The notes beneath the pieces are model-generated. The model did not search any database. It saw only the letters and a program-made list of their open reading frames with translations, and was not told the DNA's origin. From Amycolatopsis japonica (GTDB taxonomy: Bacteria; Actinomycetota; Actinomycetes; Mycobacteriales; Pseudonocardiaceae): DNA of 64,000 nucleotides. A program made the position numbers and the translations under genes. The stretch covers positions 4,898,001 through 4,962,000 of the forward strand of contig NZ_CP008953.1 of assembly GCF_000732925.1 (NCBI RefSeq). Reading direction: 5' to 3'. Position 1 is the first letter of the stretch; the number at the start of each line of letters is the position of its first letter. This document shows positions 34,706 through 44,063 of the stretch, piece after piece.

Positions 34706-36663
34706 CGGTCACTCTCCCGGACCCGGACCTGATGCCCGAACGAGAACGCGAGCGCGTGGGGCGGCAGATCGAGCCGGTCGACCTGCTCGCCGCGTTCCCG
34801 CGTGACCGGATTGGCCGCGAACAGGCGTACGTCCTCCACCATCTCGACACCGGGAAGCCGTTGCAGCACCGCGAAAACCTCGCCCGACTGCACCGGACGC
34901 CCGAACGGCCAGCCGTCGCCGTCCGGCCCGCCGGTCAGCGGGTTGAAGTAGTCGTAGAGCGCCTGCGTCGCCCGCGGGCCGAGGGAGCCGGGGCTGGTCC
35001 GGCGGCGCGACCGCAGCCGGGCGACGACCGTGACCCCGTGGTAGAACGGCGCTTCCACGGACACGAGGGCGCCGACACAGCGACGTTCGTCCAGATACCG
35101 CTCGATCCGGGTCCGCATCCCGGGGTCGAGCATCAGCGTCGCGAATCTCAGCTCGCCGGTGTCCGGAACGGCGGGCACGACGAGGACGCGGATCGCGCCG
35201 GTCTCGCGGCCGTCGGGGCCGTGCGCGGGTACACAGCGCACCCTCGCCGCCTCGGGCGCCGCTTCGCGCGCGAGCTGTTCGTAATCCTCGGCGGTGACGG
35301 CGCGGTCGCGGGTGCGCAGCAGCAACGGACCGCGGACCGCCGCGTCCCGTACCGATTCGCCGTCCACCCCGCCGGTCGCCGGACGCCGGTTCACCACGGT
35401 GCTGACGAACGGGATCGGGTCCCGCTGCACCTCGAGCACTTCACGGGCGACGTTCCCGCGCCGCCCGCCGCCGGCCCGGTAGGCGGGCACCCGGATCGCG
35501 GCGGCCTTGGCCGGAACGGCGCCGTAGTACCGGACGCCGCCCTCGGGCTGGCGCACGGCGGGGCCGAACGCGATCTCACCGGCGACCCGGTCGAGCTGGA
35601 CATGCCGGTCTTCCGGGCCCGATTCGGCGAACGAGGACACCTCGGTCCACTCCTGCCAGCCGTCGGGACCGGACACCTCCACGATCAGCTCGTCCCCGCC
35701 CGCCACCACCGGACGCCTGCCGAGCGGGAACCGCTGTCCGGGCAGGCCGTCCGAGGTGCCGACGATCTCGCCGTGCACGACCTCGGCGTGTACCGCGCCG
35801 ACCGTGCCGCCGATGGTCGACGCCTCGACCGAGCGCAGCCGCGGTGATCGCTGGAAGAACGGCTGGTTCTGCTTCGGTTCCGTCAAGCGGCAACGGATCC
35901 AGCCCGCGTGCCGCCCGGCGAGCACCGACGCCGTATGCCCCGGCGGCACGTGCAGCACGACGTCCCCTGGCCGGTTGAACGCGCCGGTGCTGTCCCGGTC
36001 GATCTCGCCGGCGGCCCAGCCGTGCCCGTCCCAGGCCTCCCACACCCACGGCGGGTCGTGCGGATCGACGCCCTGCCCTTCGACCTCGCAGTCCATCCGC
36101 AGCAGTACCGCGCAGCCGGGCACGGCGTCCGACAGTCCGAAGTAGACGATGTCGCCGGGCGCGGGGTTTTCGGCGAAACACGCGGGCTCGCCGCCGACCA
36201 GCAGCTCGTCGGTGCGGTCGACCGGCGGCACACCGGGGTCGGCGTCGCCGGTGGCCAGGCCCGCGAGCGAACACGGCACGATCGTCAGCGTGCGCTCCAC
36301 GGTGAACACGACGGGGTCCTCGACCTCGTCGCGCACACTCGCGACCTGCTTCCCCGCGGAGACGACCACCGGGACGTCCCGCGCCGCCGAGAGCCAGAAC
36401 GTCACGTCGGTCCGCGCGGCGGTCGGCGCGAACAACCGCACGCCGATGAGGTCGAGGAACCGCAGGTAGTGCAGGTCCGGCACGCGGTTGAGCCGGTAGA
36501 GCACCTGGTCGACCATCTGCGCGAACGTCTCGATCAACGTCACGCCGGGGTCGGAGACGTTGTGGTCCGTCCATTCCGGACAGTTGCGCTGGACGAGGTA
36601 CTTGGCTTCGTCGACCAGGTCCTGGAACCGGCGGTCGTCGAGGTTGGGCATGGGCAGCGACAT
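34702..36663 (-). CDS. Baseplate J-like wedge protein
   Basis: 653 residues from ATG 36663, which overlaps the gp25 stop by one base. The N-terminus has WTDHNVSDPGVTLIETFAQM, typical of large eCIS baseplate J proteins, and the C-terminal half has RDRAVTAEDYEQLAREA and ALYDYFNPLTGGPDGDGWPFG. It is the major wedge component equivalent to Afp11/12 and Cis11. Operon position (gp25, J, I) is the standard tail order. Confidence 0.93.
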   Translation of the reverse strand: MSLPMPNLDDRRFQDLVDEAKYLVQRNCPEWTDHNVSDPGVTLIETFAQMVDQVLYRLNRVPDLHYLRFLDLIGVRLFAPTAARTDVTFWLSAARDVPVVVSAGKQVASVRDEVEDPVVFTVERTLTIVPCSLAGLATGDADPGVPPVDRTDELLVGGEPACFAENPAPGDIVYFGLSDAVPGCAVLLRMDCEVEGQGVDPHDPPWVWEAWDGHGWAAGEIDRDSTGAFNRPGDVVLHVPPGHTASVLAGRHAGWIRCRLTEPKQNQPFFQRSPRLRSVEASTIGGTVGAVHAEVVHGEIVGTSDGLPGQRFPLGRRPVVAGGDELIVEVSGPDGWQEWTEVSSFAESGPEDRHVQLDRVAGEIAFGPAVRQPEGGVRYYGAVPAKAAAIRVPAYRAGGGRRGNVAREVLEVQRDPIPFVSTVVNRRPATGGVDGESVRDAAVRGPLLLRTRDRAVTAEDYEQLAREAAPEAARVRCVPAHGPDGRETGAIRVLVVPAVPDTGELRFATLMLDPGMRTRIERYLDERRCVGALVSVEAPFYHGVTVVARLRSRRRTSPGSLGPRATQALYDYFNPLTGGPDGDGWPFGRPVQSGEVFAVLQRLPGVEMVEDVRLFAANPVTRERGEQVDRLDLPPHALAFSFGHQVRVRESDR

Positions 36664-37073
36664 CACGCACCGTCCTGAATGGACTCGTGGGGCGGGATGA
36701 CGTAGAACGGGAAGACCAGGTTGCGCGGGTCGTTGGTCCCGCGCAGCTGATACTTGATGTCGATCAGCAGTGTGCCGCGCTCGGCCTCGGAGAACCCGAC
36801 CACCACGTCGGTGAGCGTGATCCGCGGCTCCCACCGCTCCAGCGCGGTGCGCACCTCGTAGGCGATCTGCCCCGCGGTGGCCGAGTCGGCGGGCGCGAAC
36901 ACGAGATCGTGCACGGCGCAGCCGAACTCCGGGCGCATCGGCCGCTCACCGGGAGCGGTGGCCAGGATCAGCCGGATACTCTCGACCACCTCGCGCTCGC
37001 CGCCGACCAAGGCGATCGAGCCCGTCGCGTCGGTGCGCACCGGGAACGCCAGCCCCCTGCCCAGGAAATCCAT
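36663..37073 (-). CDS. gp25/GPW-like baseplate protein
   Basis: 136 residues. It has the GPW_gp25 pattern: FLGRGLAFPVRTD, ESIRLILATAPGERPMRPEFG and a C-terminal DIKYQLRGTNDP. The EPR-type motif before the tail (PGERPMRPEFG) is the sheath-initiation element of this family. One base separates it from the PAAR gene. Confidence 0.93.
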   Translation of the reverse strand: MDFLGRGLAFPVRTDATGSIALVGGEREVVESIRLILATAPGERPMRPEFGCAVHDLVFAPADSATAGQIAYEVRTALERWEPRITLTDVVVGFSEAERGTLLIDIKYQLRGTNDPRNLVFPFYVIPPHESIQDGA

Positions 37074-37074
37074 G

Positions 37075-37356
37075 TCAGCCTCCGATCAGGACGGTCGGGC
37101 AGCCCAGGACGATCGGCGCGCCGCAGGCGGCCAGGTCGCCCATCCGCGCCGCGGGCAGGCCGCCGATCAGCACCGTCGGGCAGCCCGGCGGCGCGATCGG
37201 CGTCGGCGGGTGCACCGCGGGCGGCGGGAACGAGCAGGTGTGCAGCGTGCCGACGGTGGCGGCGGGCATCCCGCCGATGAGCACGGTCGGCACACCGGGT
37301 CCGGCGATGACGCCCGGATGCCCGGTCGGGTCGCCGACCCTCGCGGCTGGTGGCAT
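37075..37356 (-). CDS. PAAR-repeat tip protein
   Basis: 93 residues built of three PAAR-type turns (ARVGDPTGHPG, GVPTVLIGGMPAATVGT, GCPTVLIGGLPAARMGDL) with the His/Cys residues expected to bind a metal at the apex. It caps the spike. It starts 182 bases after the VgrG-like gene, the gap being filled by a family A palindrome. Confidence 0.93.
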   Translation of the reverse strand: MPPAARVGDPTGHPGVIAGPGVPTVLIGGMPAATVGTLHTCSFPPPAVHPPTPIAPPGCPTVLIGGLPAARMGDLAACGAPIVLGCPTVLIGG

Positions 37357-37442
37357 GCCCGCTCCCCTCAGTTGATCTGTCGGTGGTGCAAGACCGTGCC
37401 GGTCTCGGTCGACGGTCTGGCTGTTGTGCGGAATGGACGGCG

Positions 37443-37497
37443 TGTCGCGAAAGCCACTTTCGGGACGTCAGATGTCTCGAAAGTGGCTTTCGCGACA
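37443..37497. repeat. Palindromic repeat, family A copy 5, inside the eCIS operon
   Basis: Arms TGTCGCGAAAGCCACTTTCG and CGAAAGTGGCTTTCGCGACA around TCAGATGTCT. It interrupts an otherwise tightly packed operon between the spike and tip genes and could attenuate or process the transcript. Confidence 0.85.
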
Positions 37498-37538
37498 TCG
37501 CCACGAGCCTCTGTCGAATACATCCCAGCCCCACTCCC

Positions 37539-39359
37539 TCAGTTGATCTTGACCACGCCGCCGCGCACGGTCACGACACCGCTCGCGGTCAGCTCCGTCT
37601 GGCCCTGTCCCTTGACCGAAACCGTCGCGCCCTCGACGTTCACGCCCGCCGTGCCCGACAGCTTCAGGCTGCTGCTCGCCTCGACGGTCGCCTCGGTCGC
37701 CGACTTCACGGACACCTTCTGGCCCTTGAGCTCCAGCGGACCGCTGCCGGCGTCGATGCTCACCCCGTTCCGCGCCTTCACCGTGACACCCTTGCCGCTG
37801 GTCACCTCGATCATCTGGTTCTTCTGGTCGAGTTTGACCACGAGCTTCCCGTCGCCGGACGCGACGACGATGCCGTCCTGTTCGGCGAATTCGAGCTTGT
37901 GTCCCTTGCGGGAGACGAAACCCCGCACGGCGATCTCGCCGCTGTTGCCGTCGATCGGCGGCGCGGTGAACTTCGGCACCGCGTCTACGCCGTTATACAA
38001 CCCGCCGAGGACATACGGCGCCTCGAAATCGCCTTGCTCGAAGCCGACGAGCACCTCGTCGCCGACCTCGGACATGACCATCGCGCCCCGCCCGTTGCCC
38101 GCGCCGGGTTGCACCGTTCGGGCCCAGTTGCTGGTGAAGTTCTGATCCAGCCAGGGAAAAGTCAGCTTGACCCGGCCGAGCCCGGCGGGATCCTTGGCGT
38201 CACTGACCACCGCGGGCACCACTCCGGGCCACGCCGAGGTCTTGGAACCACCGGCGACCAGCCCGTAGAGGGAGCGTTCCTGTCTGCCGGAGACGGCGAA
38301 CTCGGTGGTGTAGCCGACTTCCGCGTTGAACAGGTGCCGCGTGCTGGTGAGCGTGTACTTGCCGGCGAACGGTTTTCCGACGCCGGTCAGCGTCACCGCC
38401 GCGCCCGCCCGGAGCTTCGGATTGCCCTTGGCGACCCCGTCGAGTTCGGTGCACGCGCCGCCGAGCCGTTCGGACAGCGCGACCGCCGCCGCTTTGGCCT
38501 CGGCCTGGGTCCGGCGCGGCGTATCCGCCGAGACGTACTTGGGGCTGGAGAACTTGTTCGCGAGCGCCACCGGGTCGACACCCTCGACCTCGGTGCCCGC
38601 GTTCTTCGGTTTTTCGGCGGCCACCACCGGCTTCTTCGTCGTGACGTCCCAGCCGCGGGCCTCGACCTCGGGCACCTGCTCGGCCGCGGTGACACTGGCG
38701 CGCAGGCTGACCAGCGTCCGATGTGCCTCGAGCACCAAGGGGTCGGTGTTGGCCTTCGCGGTGGTGGCGGGTGCCGCCGAGGGCTTCTCCGCGAGGCGGA
38801 AGTTCAGCGCGCCCTCGCGCACGGCGATCTGGGCGCCGACCGACTCCGCCAGCCGGGAAAGGAAATCCCAGTCGCTGACGTTGTCCTGGCTGAACTGCGT
38901 ATGCGGACGGCCGCCGACACCGGGGACCTGATCGATCTTGCCGACCTTCAGCCCGGCGCGCCGGGTCACCTTGGTGACGACGTCCGCGAGCGTCATCCCC
39001 GGGTAGACCGCGACCCGGCGGCCGCGGAACAGGCGGTGCGCGTGGTCGTAACCGCGCACCTCGGTGAAGGTGCCGATCCGGTCGAGGTCGATCGCGACCG
39101 CGGTGACCTCGCCGGAGAGCAATTCCTGCGGGGCTTCGGGATCGGAGGTCTGCACCTTCAGCTTGATCTGCGCGCCGACGGTGAACTTCCCCTTGTCCAG
39201 CACCACGTGCCCGGAGTCGCGGAACCGCAGGACGAACATGTCCGGCAGGTTCCGGCTGTCGTCGACGTAGGCGTAGGAGAGCAGCGTCTTCACGTCGTCG
39301 GGCAGCGGACCCCCGGCGACCTCGACGATGAGGTTGTTCGCGAAGCTCTCGTTAGCCAT
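37539..39359 (-). CDS. VgrG-like spike protein
   Basis: 606 residues from ATG 39359, overlapping the stop of the LysM gene by 8 bases. The N-terminal gp27-like hub (NLIVEVAGGPLPDDVKTLL to about 370) is followed by the gp5 OB domain (GVVPAVVSDAKDPAGLGRVKLTFPWLD, GDEVLVGFEQGDFEAPYVLGGLYN) and a C-terminal beta-helix needle of short repeats (KVSVKSATEATVEASSSLKL to the end). No extra effector domain is attached. It carries the PAAR tip. Confidence 0.95.
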   Translation of the reverse strand: MANESFANNLIVEVAGGPLPDDVKTLLSYAYVDDSRNLPDMFVLRFRDSGHVVLDKGKFTVGAQIKLKVQTSDPEAPQELLSGEVTAVAIDLDRIGTFTEVRGYDHAHRLFRGRRVAVYPGMTLADVVTKVTRRAGLKVGKIDQVPGVGGRPHTQFSQDNVSDWDFLSRLAESVGAQIAVREGALNFRLAEKPSAAPATTAKANTDPLVLEAHRTLVSLRASVTAAEQVPEVEARGWDVTTKKPVVAAEKPKNAGTEVEGVDPVALANKFSSPKYVSADTPRRTQAEAKAAAVALSERLGGACTELDGVAKGNPKLRAGAAVTLTGVGKPFAGKYTLTSTRHLFNAEVGYTTEFAVSGRQERSLYGLVAGGSKTSAWPGVVPAVVSDAKDPAGLGRVKLTFPWLDQNFTSNWARTVQPGAGNGRGAMVMSEVGDEVLVGFEQGDFEAPYVLGGLYNGVDAVPKFTAPPIDGNSGEIAVRGFVSRKGHKLEFAEQDGIVVASGDGKLVVKLDQKNQMIEVTSGKGVTVKARNGVSIDAGSGPLELKGQKVSVKSATEATVEASSSLKLSGTAGVNVEGATVSVKGQGQTELTASGVVTVRGGVVKIN

Positions 39360-40116
39360 CGAGTTCCTCCAGCGCCGGCACGAGCAACCGGGTGCCGGGC
39401 CGCAGCCGCATCGGATCGTCGATGTCGTTGGCGTCGGCGATCTCGCGCCACTTCCCCGCGTCGCCGTAGGCACGGAACGCCACCGCCTGCAGGGAATCAC
39501 CGGCGACGAACACGTGGGTGTCCCGTGCGGCCAGCGCACCCGAGGTCGGGTTCTGCCCGCTCAGCTCGCCGGCGATCTCCTCCAGGTTCACCGTGCAGAC
39601 CGCGCGCACCGGAGTACCCGATGGGGTGAACAGCGTGTACTTCGCGGTCACACTGGCGACATACGCGGGGAAGCCGGTCATCCCGCCCCATTTGAAGATC
39701 ACCCACGGCGGCGAACCCTTGCCGTGCTGGCGGCTTTCCTCGGTGGCGACACAGCAGGTGAAGAGCTGCTCGACCTTCTTGACGACGGCGTCGTCCATCT
39801 TGTCGGTGGCGTCGAGGAACATCTCAAGCGCGAGCTTGCACGGGTCCGAGCCCTTGAACTCGGGAGGTCCGCTCTTCTTCGCGTTGCGCTGCGGATCACG
39901 GCCCCATTTGGCGTTCTTGGTGAGCGAGAGTTCCTTGGGGTTGAACTGGAACTTGATCTCGAACAGTTTGGCGCCGGGCTGCCCGGTGCCGCCGGATTGC
40001 GGAGGTTTGCGGACCTCCAGCAGCGCGCGCTGGAGGTTGTTCGGCGCCGGCTCGCCGGAGCCGTACGCCGCGGGCGGCTGGGATCCGGCGGAGGTGAACG
40101 TGACGGGTGAGGACAT
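39352..40116 (-). CDS. CIS-tube/LysM adaptor protein
   Basis: 254 residues. The CIS-tube N-terminal domain (AKLFEIKFQFNPKELSLTKNAKW) is followed by a C-terminal LysM-type module (HVFVAGDSLQAVAFRAYGDAGKWREIADAN). In eCIS this protein (Afp7-like) links the tube to the spike hub. Two bases after the second tube gene. Confidence 0.93.
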   Translation of the reverse strand: MSSPVTFTSAGSQPPAAYGSGEPAPNNLQRALLEVRKPPQSGGTGQPGAKLFEIKFQFNPKELSLTKNAKWGRDPQRNAKKSGPPEFKGSDPCKLALEMFLDATDKMDDAVVKKVEQLFTCCVATEESRQHGKGSPPWVIFKWGGMTGFPAYVASVTAKYTLFTPSGTPVRAVCTVNLEEIAGELSGQNPTSGALAARDTHVFVAGDSLQAVAFRAYGDAGKWREIADANDIDDPMRLRPGTRLLVPALEELDG

Positions 40117-40118
40117 GG

Positions 40119-40565
40119 CTAGCCCTTCTTCGCCGGGCTGAGGAAGCCGTGGTGGGCCAGTTCGAGCGTCTCGGTGGCGACCTTGGGCGAGTCGGGCGAA
40201 AGCTGCGGCCCGCTCCAGCGCACAGGGACGACCCCTTCGAGTGACCAGCTGGCGATCACGGTGCCGTCGAGGGTGCGCGCTTCGATGGTGGCGGTCTTGC
40301 GCTCGATACCGCCCGCCATACCGGCGAACCATTTCGTGATCTGCGAGCTGGCTTCGGTGACCGGGCGGGAGAGCTTGATGTTGGAGTACTTGATCCGCGT
40401 CGGGAGCTGCCAGACCATCCCGTTGTTGCCGCCCTCTTCCCGCTGCTCCATGACGAACTCGCAGCCCAGCCCGTCGCAACTGCTGAATGCGCCGAGGTTG
40501 CCGAGGTTCTTGTCGTCGAGCTTGACGACGTAGCAAACGGCGACGGCTTCTTCCGCGTCCGGCAT
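40119..40565 (-). CDS. gp19-like tail tube protein (second paralogue)
   Basis: 148 residues of the T4 gp19 tube family (CYVVKLDDKNLGNLGAFSSCDGLG, then TRIKYSNIKLSRPVTEASSQITKWF). The N-terminus differs from the other tube gene at 43605, and its position next to the LysM/spike genes suggests a tube-initiator ring rather than the main tube. Confidence 0.92.
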   Translation of the reverse strand: MPDAEEAVAVCYVVKLDDKNLGNLGAFSSCDGLGCEFVMEQREEGGNNGMVWQLPTRIKYSNIKLSRPVTEASSQITKWFAGMAGGIERKTATIEARTLDGTVIASWSLEGVVPVRWSGPQLSPDSPKVATETLELAHHGFLSPAKKG

Positions 40566-40576
40566 CGGCTTCTCCT

Positions 40577-42997
40577 TCAGTGCGGGCGATCGGTGAGCGC
40601 GCCGCGGCGCTCACGGTCGAGGCGGAGTTCGGTCTTCAGCCGCCGCAGCAGCGGGTCGAAAAGCTTCTTGACGAGTTCCTCGGTCTCCGGTTGCGCGGCC
40701 GGTGCCGCCGGTGCCGCCTGTGCTGTCGCGGGCACCGGCGCCGCGACGGGCTCCGGCGGTGGTGGTGTTTCCGGGTCGCGCTGGACGACCGGGGGTTCAG
40801 GCTGTCGCGGCACGACGGCGGGTGGCAGGTTGAGCACGAGGCTCTTGACGTCGGCGACGGGCTCGCTGGGCACAGTGCGTTGCACGGATCGCGTTTCGGC
40901 GGGTCTCGCCGGCGGAGGCATCGTCGTCGGCTGCTGGAAGGCTTCCGCGTCTTGGCGTTGAACAACCGGCTTGGCCGTAAACGTCTCTGGCATGAGCGGA
41001 GTCCTCGGTGATACGGAAGGCAGCGGAGTGGCACCGCCCCCGCTCAGCAAGGAGGTCAGGGTCGGGCGCTGGTCCACTGCCACCGGTGCGGGCGAGACCG
41101 CGGCCGTGCTATCGACGACTCGTGCCACCGGCAGCGGTGACATCGAGATCACCGATGCCGGTGGCGCGCTCACCGAGCCGCCCGGCGTCCCGGGCGGCTC
41201 TGGGGTTTCTGGTGTCCCGGACCGGATTCGCGGTGGTTCGGGCGAGTGGAAGGTGGTGTCGGGTGAAGAACGCGACGAGGCGACCGTCGGCAGGCTCGGC
41301 GGCGGTTCGAGCGCCCGGGCGACCAAGATCGGTGCCTCTGCATGCTCCTGTGGCGATTCGTCGCGGAGGCGCCGCACCGGCCGCTGAACGAACGTAGGCT
41401 CCACCGGCGATTCGTCGCGCCGACGCTGCAGTGGTCTCTGCGCCGCTGGCGGTTCATCCCGCAAGCGCTGTACGGGCCGCCGAACCGAAGCCAGCTCCCC
41501 TGGCGATTCGTCACGCAACCGCTGAACCGGCCGGTGAGCCGACACAGGATCCCCCGGAGACTCATAGCGCTGCACCGGCCGCTCGACCGACAGCGGCCCT
41601 ACTGGCGACTCGTCATGCAAACGCCGCACCGGCCGCTCAACCGAAGCAGGCTCCCCCGGCGATTCATGGCGCTGCACCGGCCGCTGCACCGATACCGGTC
41701 CCACTGGCGCCTCGTCGCGCAAACGCTGCACCGGCCGCTCGACCGAAGCAGGCTCCCCCGGCGATTCATGGCGCTGCACCGGCCGCTGCACCGATAGCGG
41801 TTCCGCTGGCGATTCATCACGCGAACGCTGCACCGGCTTCCGAACCGAAGCCCCGGCCTGCGACACGTCCCGATGTTTCGGCGACGGAAGTTCCAGAGCC
41901 GATTCGACGACCGAACGCTGAACGGCCGGTACAGAAGTCGGCGACGTCGTTGTCTCCACGGGCATGGCCGGAAACGTCCGCTCCTCCCGCGCCACCTCGG
42001 CCGGCGCCGAAACCGTGGGCAGCACCGGAGTCTCGACATCGCCCGCCAGCGGCGCGTCGACCTCGGCGACGTTGTCTTCCACTGCTGGCACGTCGGCACT
42101 CGGCACTTCCGCCTGGACCGAGTCCGGCACGATCGGCGCGCCGAGCCCCAACCGCCGCGGCGCCGCCTCGACCTGTTCCGTCCTCTGGACGACCGGCAGC
42201 GCGGGCCGCGGTGTCATCACCTCCGAAGTGGGTGGCTCGGCGGGGAGCGGGTCCGGAACCTGGACCGGCACGGTCTCGGCATCGACCGGCTCGGGCGTGG
42301 ACACGAGCGGGTCGTGGTCAGGCTCGAATGTCTCGACTGCCCGCGGTTCGGCCGCGGGCTCCGGAGTGGGGACCGGAGCGCTCGGGGTTTCCGACCGGAT
42401 CGCTTGGACCGTCCTCACCGGCGGGCGCGCCGACGAGCCCGCGGTGGTCAACGGCATCGGCGGCCGGTCGGCGTCAGGCGACGCCGCCGCGACGGCCGGC
42501 AGCACGAGCGTCGCCGTCGGCTCCAGCGCGACGGTCGGCTCGAAAGCCGGCCCCGGCTCGTCCGGCAACGGCTCCTCGTACGACTGCACGGCAGGCACGA
42601 ATTCCTGTTCAGGGGCAAAGCTTTCGGTCACCGGACCGGCCGGTTCGGCGGCGCGCTGCACCGACATTCCCCAAAGACGCGACAGCACACCACGTTTGCG
42701 GGCGGACCGCTGCACCACAGGCATGTCCGGCGGTGCCATCGGTGCGCGCGCGAGACCGTCGATGACACCCGAAGGTTCCGCCGGACCGACCCGATGTCCC
42801 AACGGCTCCAGGTACGCCGGGCTCCGCCAGGACGTCAGCGAGGCGCTGAATCTCTGCACCGGATTGATCAGCGGATGCTCGGCGACGACGCGCTGGATCG
42901 GCGGCAGGCTTCGCCATTCGGCACGGGTCACCGGCAGCGAGGCCGGTGTCGCCGCTTCCGGGGGCGGGCCCGGCTCCTTCCTGCGCCACGTCCACAT
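40577..42997 (-). CDS. VQR-repeat, proline-rich eCIS protein
   Basis: 806 residues with no recognised fold. Very rich in Pro, Val, Arg, Ser and Glu, and studded with the tripeptide VQR or IQR from residue 34 onward (NPVQRFS, VVQRSARK, SVQRAAE). From about 380 to 560 it is a tandem array of about 20-residue units of the form ERPVQRLRDESPGEPASV. The C-terminal 50 residues form a helix (ELVKKLFDPLLRRLKTELRL). The body is probably disordered. It lies between DUF6760 and the second tube gene. A tape-measure or cargo-related role is inferred only from position, length and repeats. Confidence 0.8.
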   Translation of the reverse strand: MWTWRRKEPGPPPEAATPASLPVTRAEWRSLPPIQRVVAEHPLINPVQRFSASLTSWRSPAYLEPLGHRVGPAEPSGVIDGLARAPMAPPDMPVVQRSARKRGVLSRLWGMSVQRAAEPAGPVTESFAPEQEFVPAVQSYEEPLPDEPGPAFEPTVALEPTATLVLPAVAAASPDADRPPMPLTTAGSSARPPVRTVQAIRSETPSAPVPTPEPAAEPRAVETFEPDHDPLVSTPEPVDAETVPVQVPDPLPAEPPTSEVMTPRPALPVVQRTEQVEAAPRRLGLGAPIVPDSVQAEVPSADVPAVEDNVAEVDAPLAGDVETPVLPTVSAPAEVAREERTFPAMPVETTTSPTSVPAVQRSVVESALELPSPKHRDVSQAGASVRKPVQRSRDESPAEPLSVQRPVQRHESPGEPASVERPVQRLRDEAPVGPVSVQRPVQRHESPGEPASVERPVRRLHDESPVGPLSVERPVQRYESPGDPVSAHRPVQRLRDESPGELASVRRPVQRLRDEPPAAQRPLQRRRDESPVEPTFVQRPVRRLRDESPQEHAEAPILVARALEPPPSLPTVASSRSSPDTTFHSPEPPRIRSGTPETPEPPGTPGGSVSAPPASVISMSPLPVARVVDSTAAVSPAPVAVDQRPTLTSLLSGGGATPLPSVSPRTPLMPETFTAKPVVQRQDAEAFQQPTTMPPPARPAETRSVQRTVPSEPVADVKSLVLNLPPAVVPRQPEPPVVQRDPETPPPPEPVAAPVPATAQAAPAAPAAQPETEELVKKLFDPLLRRLKTELRLDRERRGALTDRPH

Positions 42998-43004
42998 CGA
43001 AACG

Positions 43005-43163
43005 TCACCGTCCCTCGCTCATCCGAGTGTTGATCCGGGCGATCTCGGCGACGTAGGTCAACCGGTCGTGGTGTTCGAGGTCGAGGATGTCGTCGAGCGA
43101 CCAGTGCAGGTGGTAGGCGACGTACGCGACTTCCTCGTGCAGCCGTCCGGCCGCGTACGTCAC
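43005..43163 (-). CDS. DUF6760 small eCIS protein
   Basis: 52 residues from GTG 43163, overlapping the preceding stop (GTGA). The conserved block LHEEVAYVAYHLHWSLDDILDLEH followed by RLTYVAEIARIN is typical of this short family, found only next to sheath and tube genes. Probably a tail assembly factor. Confidence 0.85.
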   Translation of the reverse strand: MTYAAGRLHEEVAYVAYHLHWSLDDILDLEHHDRLTYVAEIARINTRMSEGR

Positions 43164-43600
43164 GATTCCCCCAGGCGGCCGCCGGCGACGTCGACGACGA
43201 ACTCGTGGCCGCACTCCGGGCAGGCGACGCCCGCCCGCGTATGGCCTTCGCTGTTGATCCGCCGGTACATGTCCTGCAGGAACGCCAGATCCGAAGCGAA
43301 CAGGTTCTCGATGACTCCGGCGTGCACGTCGGTGACGTCGCCGATCCGGGTGATCACCCTGGCCAGCAGCACCACCGTGAGGAAGGCCGAGTTCTCGCGC
43401 ACCCGGTCGTCCCGCAACGGCACGAGTTCGTCCCGCGCGGTCGCCAGCCGCATCACGCCGGAGTGGTGCACGTTGCCCGCGTCGTCGACGTAACCGCGCG
43501 GGAGTTCGAACGCGAACTCGGTCCGCAGTTTCGGCCGCGCCTGCGCTTCCGGCACGACGAGGGCTTCTTCGGCCGGCGCCGACGCCATCACCCTGCGCAT
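43160..43600 (-). CDS. eCIS tail-assembly protein with CxxC motif
   Basis: 146 residues from ATG 43600 (ATG 43588 is an alternative). The central part (FELPRGYVDDAGNVHHSGVMRLATARDE and LLARVITRIGDV) resembles phage tail assembly chaperone-type proteins. A CPECGHEF pair near the C-terminus suggests half of a zinc site. Located between the tube and DUF6760, it fits a tube-assembly chaperone. Confidence 0.78.
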   Translation of the reverse strand: MRRVMASAPAEEALVVPEAQARPKLRTEFAFELPRGYVDDAGNVHHSGVMRLATARDELVPLRDDRVRENSAFLTVVLLARVITRIGDVTDVHAGVIENLFASDLAFLQDMYRRINSEGHTRAGVACPECGHEFVVDVAGGRLGES

Positions 43601-43604
43601 GGGC

Positions 43605-44048
43605 TCACTCGACTTCCATCTGCTCGTAGGTGACCACGAGCTTCTCGGTGAGCACACTGGTGTCGCCCGCCTTCAGCGCGCCGATCTCCAGGCTCTTCGG
43701 CCACGCGTTGGTGAGCTTGTAGCGTTTGATCGGGGCGCCTTCGTAGTCGTAGACGATGATCGCGCCGCCCTTGCGAGCGGAACCCATTTTGCCGAAGTGC
43801 GCGTCCTTGACCCATTTCTCGAAGCTGCTGTCCTCGGTCAGACCGCGGGTCAGCGTCACCTCTCCCGCTTTCGGGCGGCCGGGGAGCTTCTTGATGACGT
43901 ACTTGCCGTCCACGGTGTTCTGCTTGAGCTCGATGACGTCCTGCTCCATCTTCAGTCCGGAGACCTCGGAGATCTGCTTGATCTGAACGCCGTCGATCTC
44001 GAGCCCGAAGGAGCAGCCGACGGCCTTGTCAAGATCGGGAAGTGCCAT
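43605..44048 (-). CDS. gp19-like tail tube protein (main tube)
   Basis: 147 residues. Tube family signature: CSFGLEIDGVQIKQISEVSGL, VIELKQNTVDGKYVIKKLPGR and RYKLTNAWPKSLEIG. Directly after the sheath, the usual place of the main inner tube subunit. Confidence 0.94.
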   Translation of the reverse strand: MALPDLDKAVGCSFGLEIDGVQIKQISEVSGLKMEQDVIELKQNTVDGKYVIKKLPGRPKAGEVTLTRGLTEDSSFEKWVKDAHFGKMGSARKGGAIIVYDYEGAPIKRYKLTNAWPKSLEIGALKAGDTSVLTEKLVVTYEQMEVE

Positions 44049-44063
44049 TTCGGAGCCCTTTCA

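Noticed and set aside
39328-42765. Plus-strand frames opposite the LysM and VQR-repeat genes
   Set aside because: Their apparent repeats are the complement of the VQR repeat array; no ribosome sites or domains.
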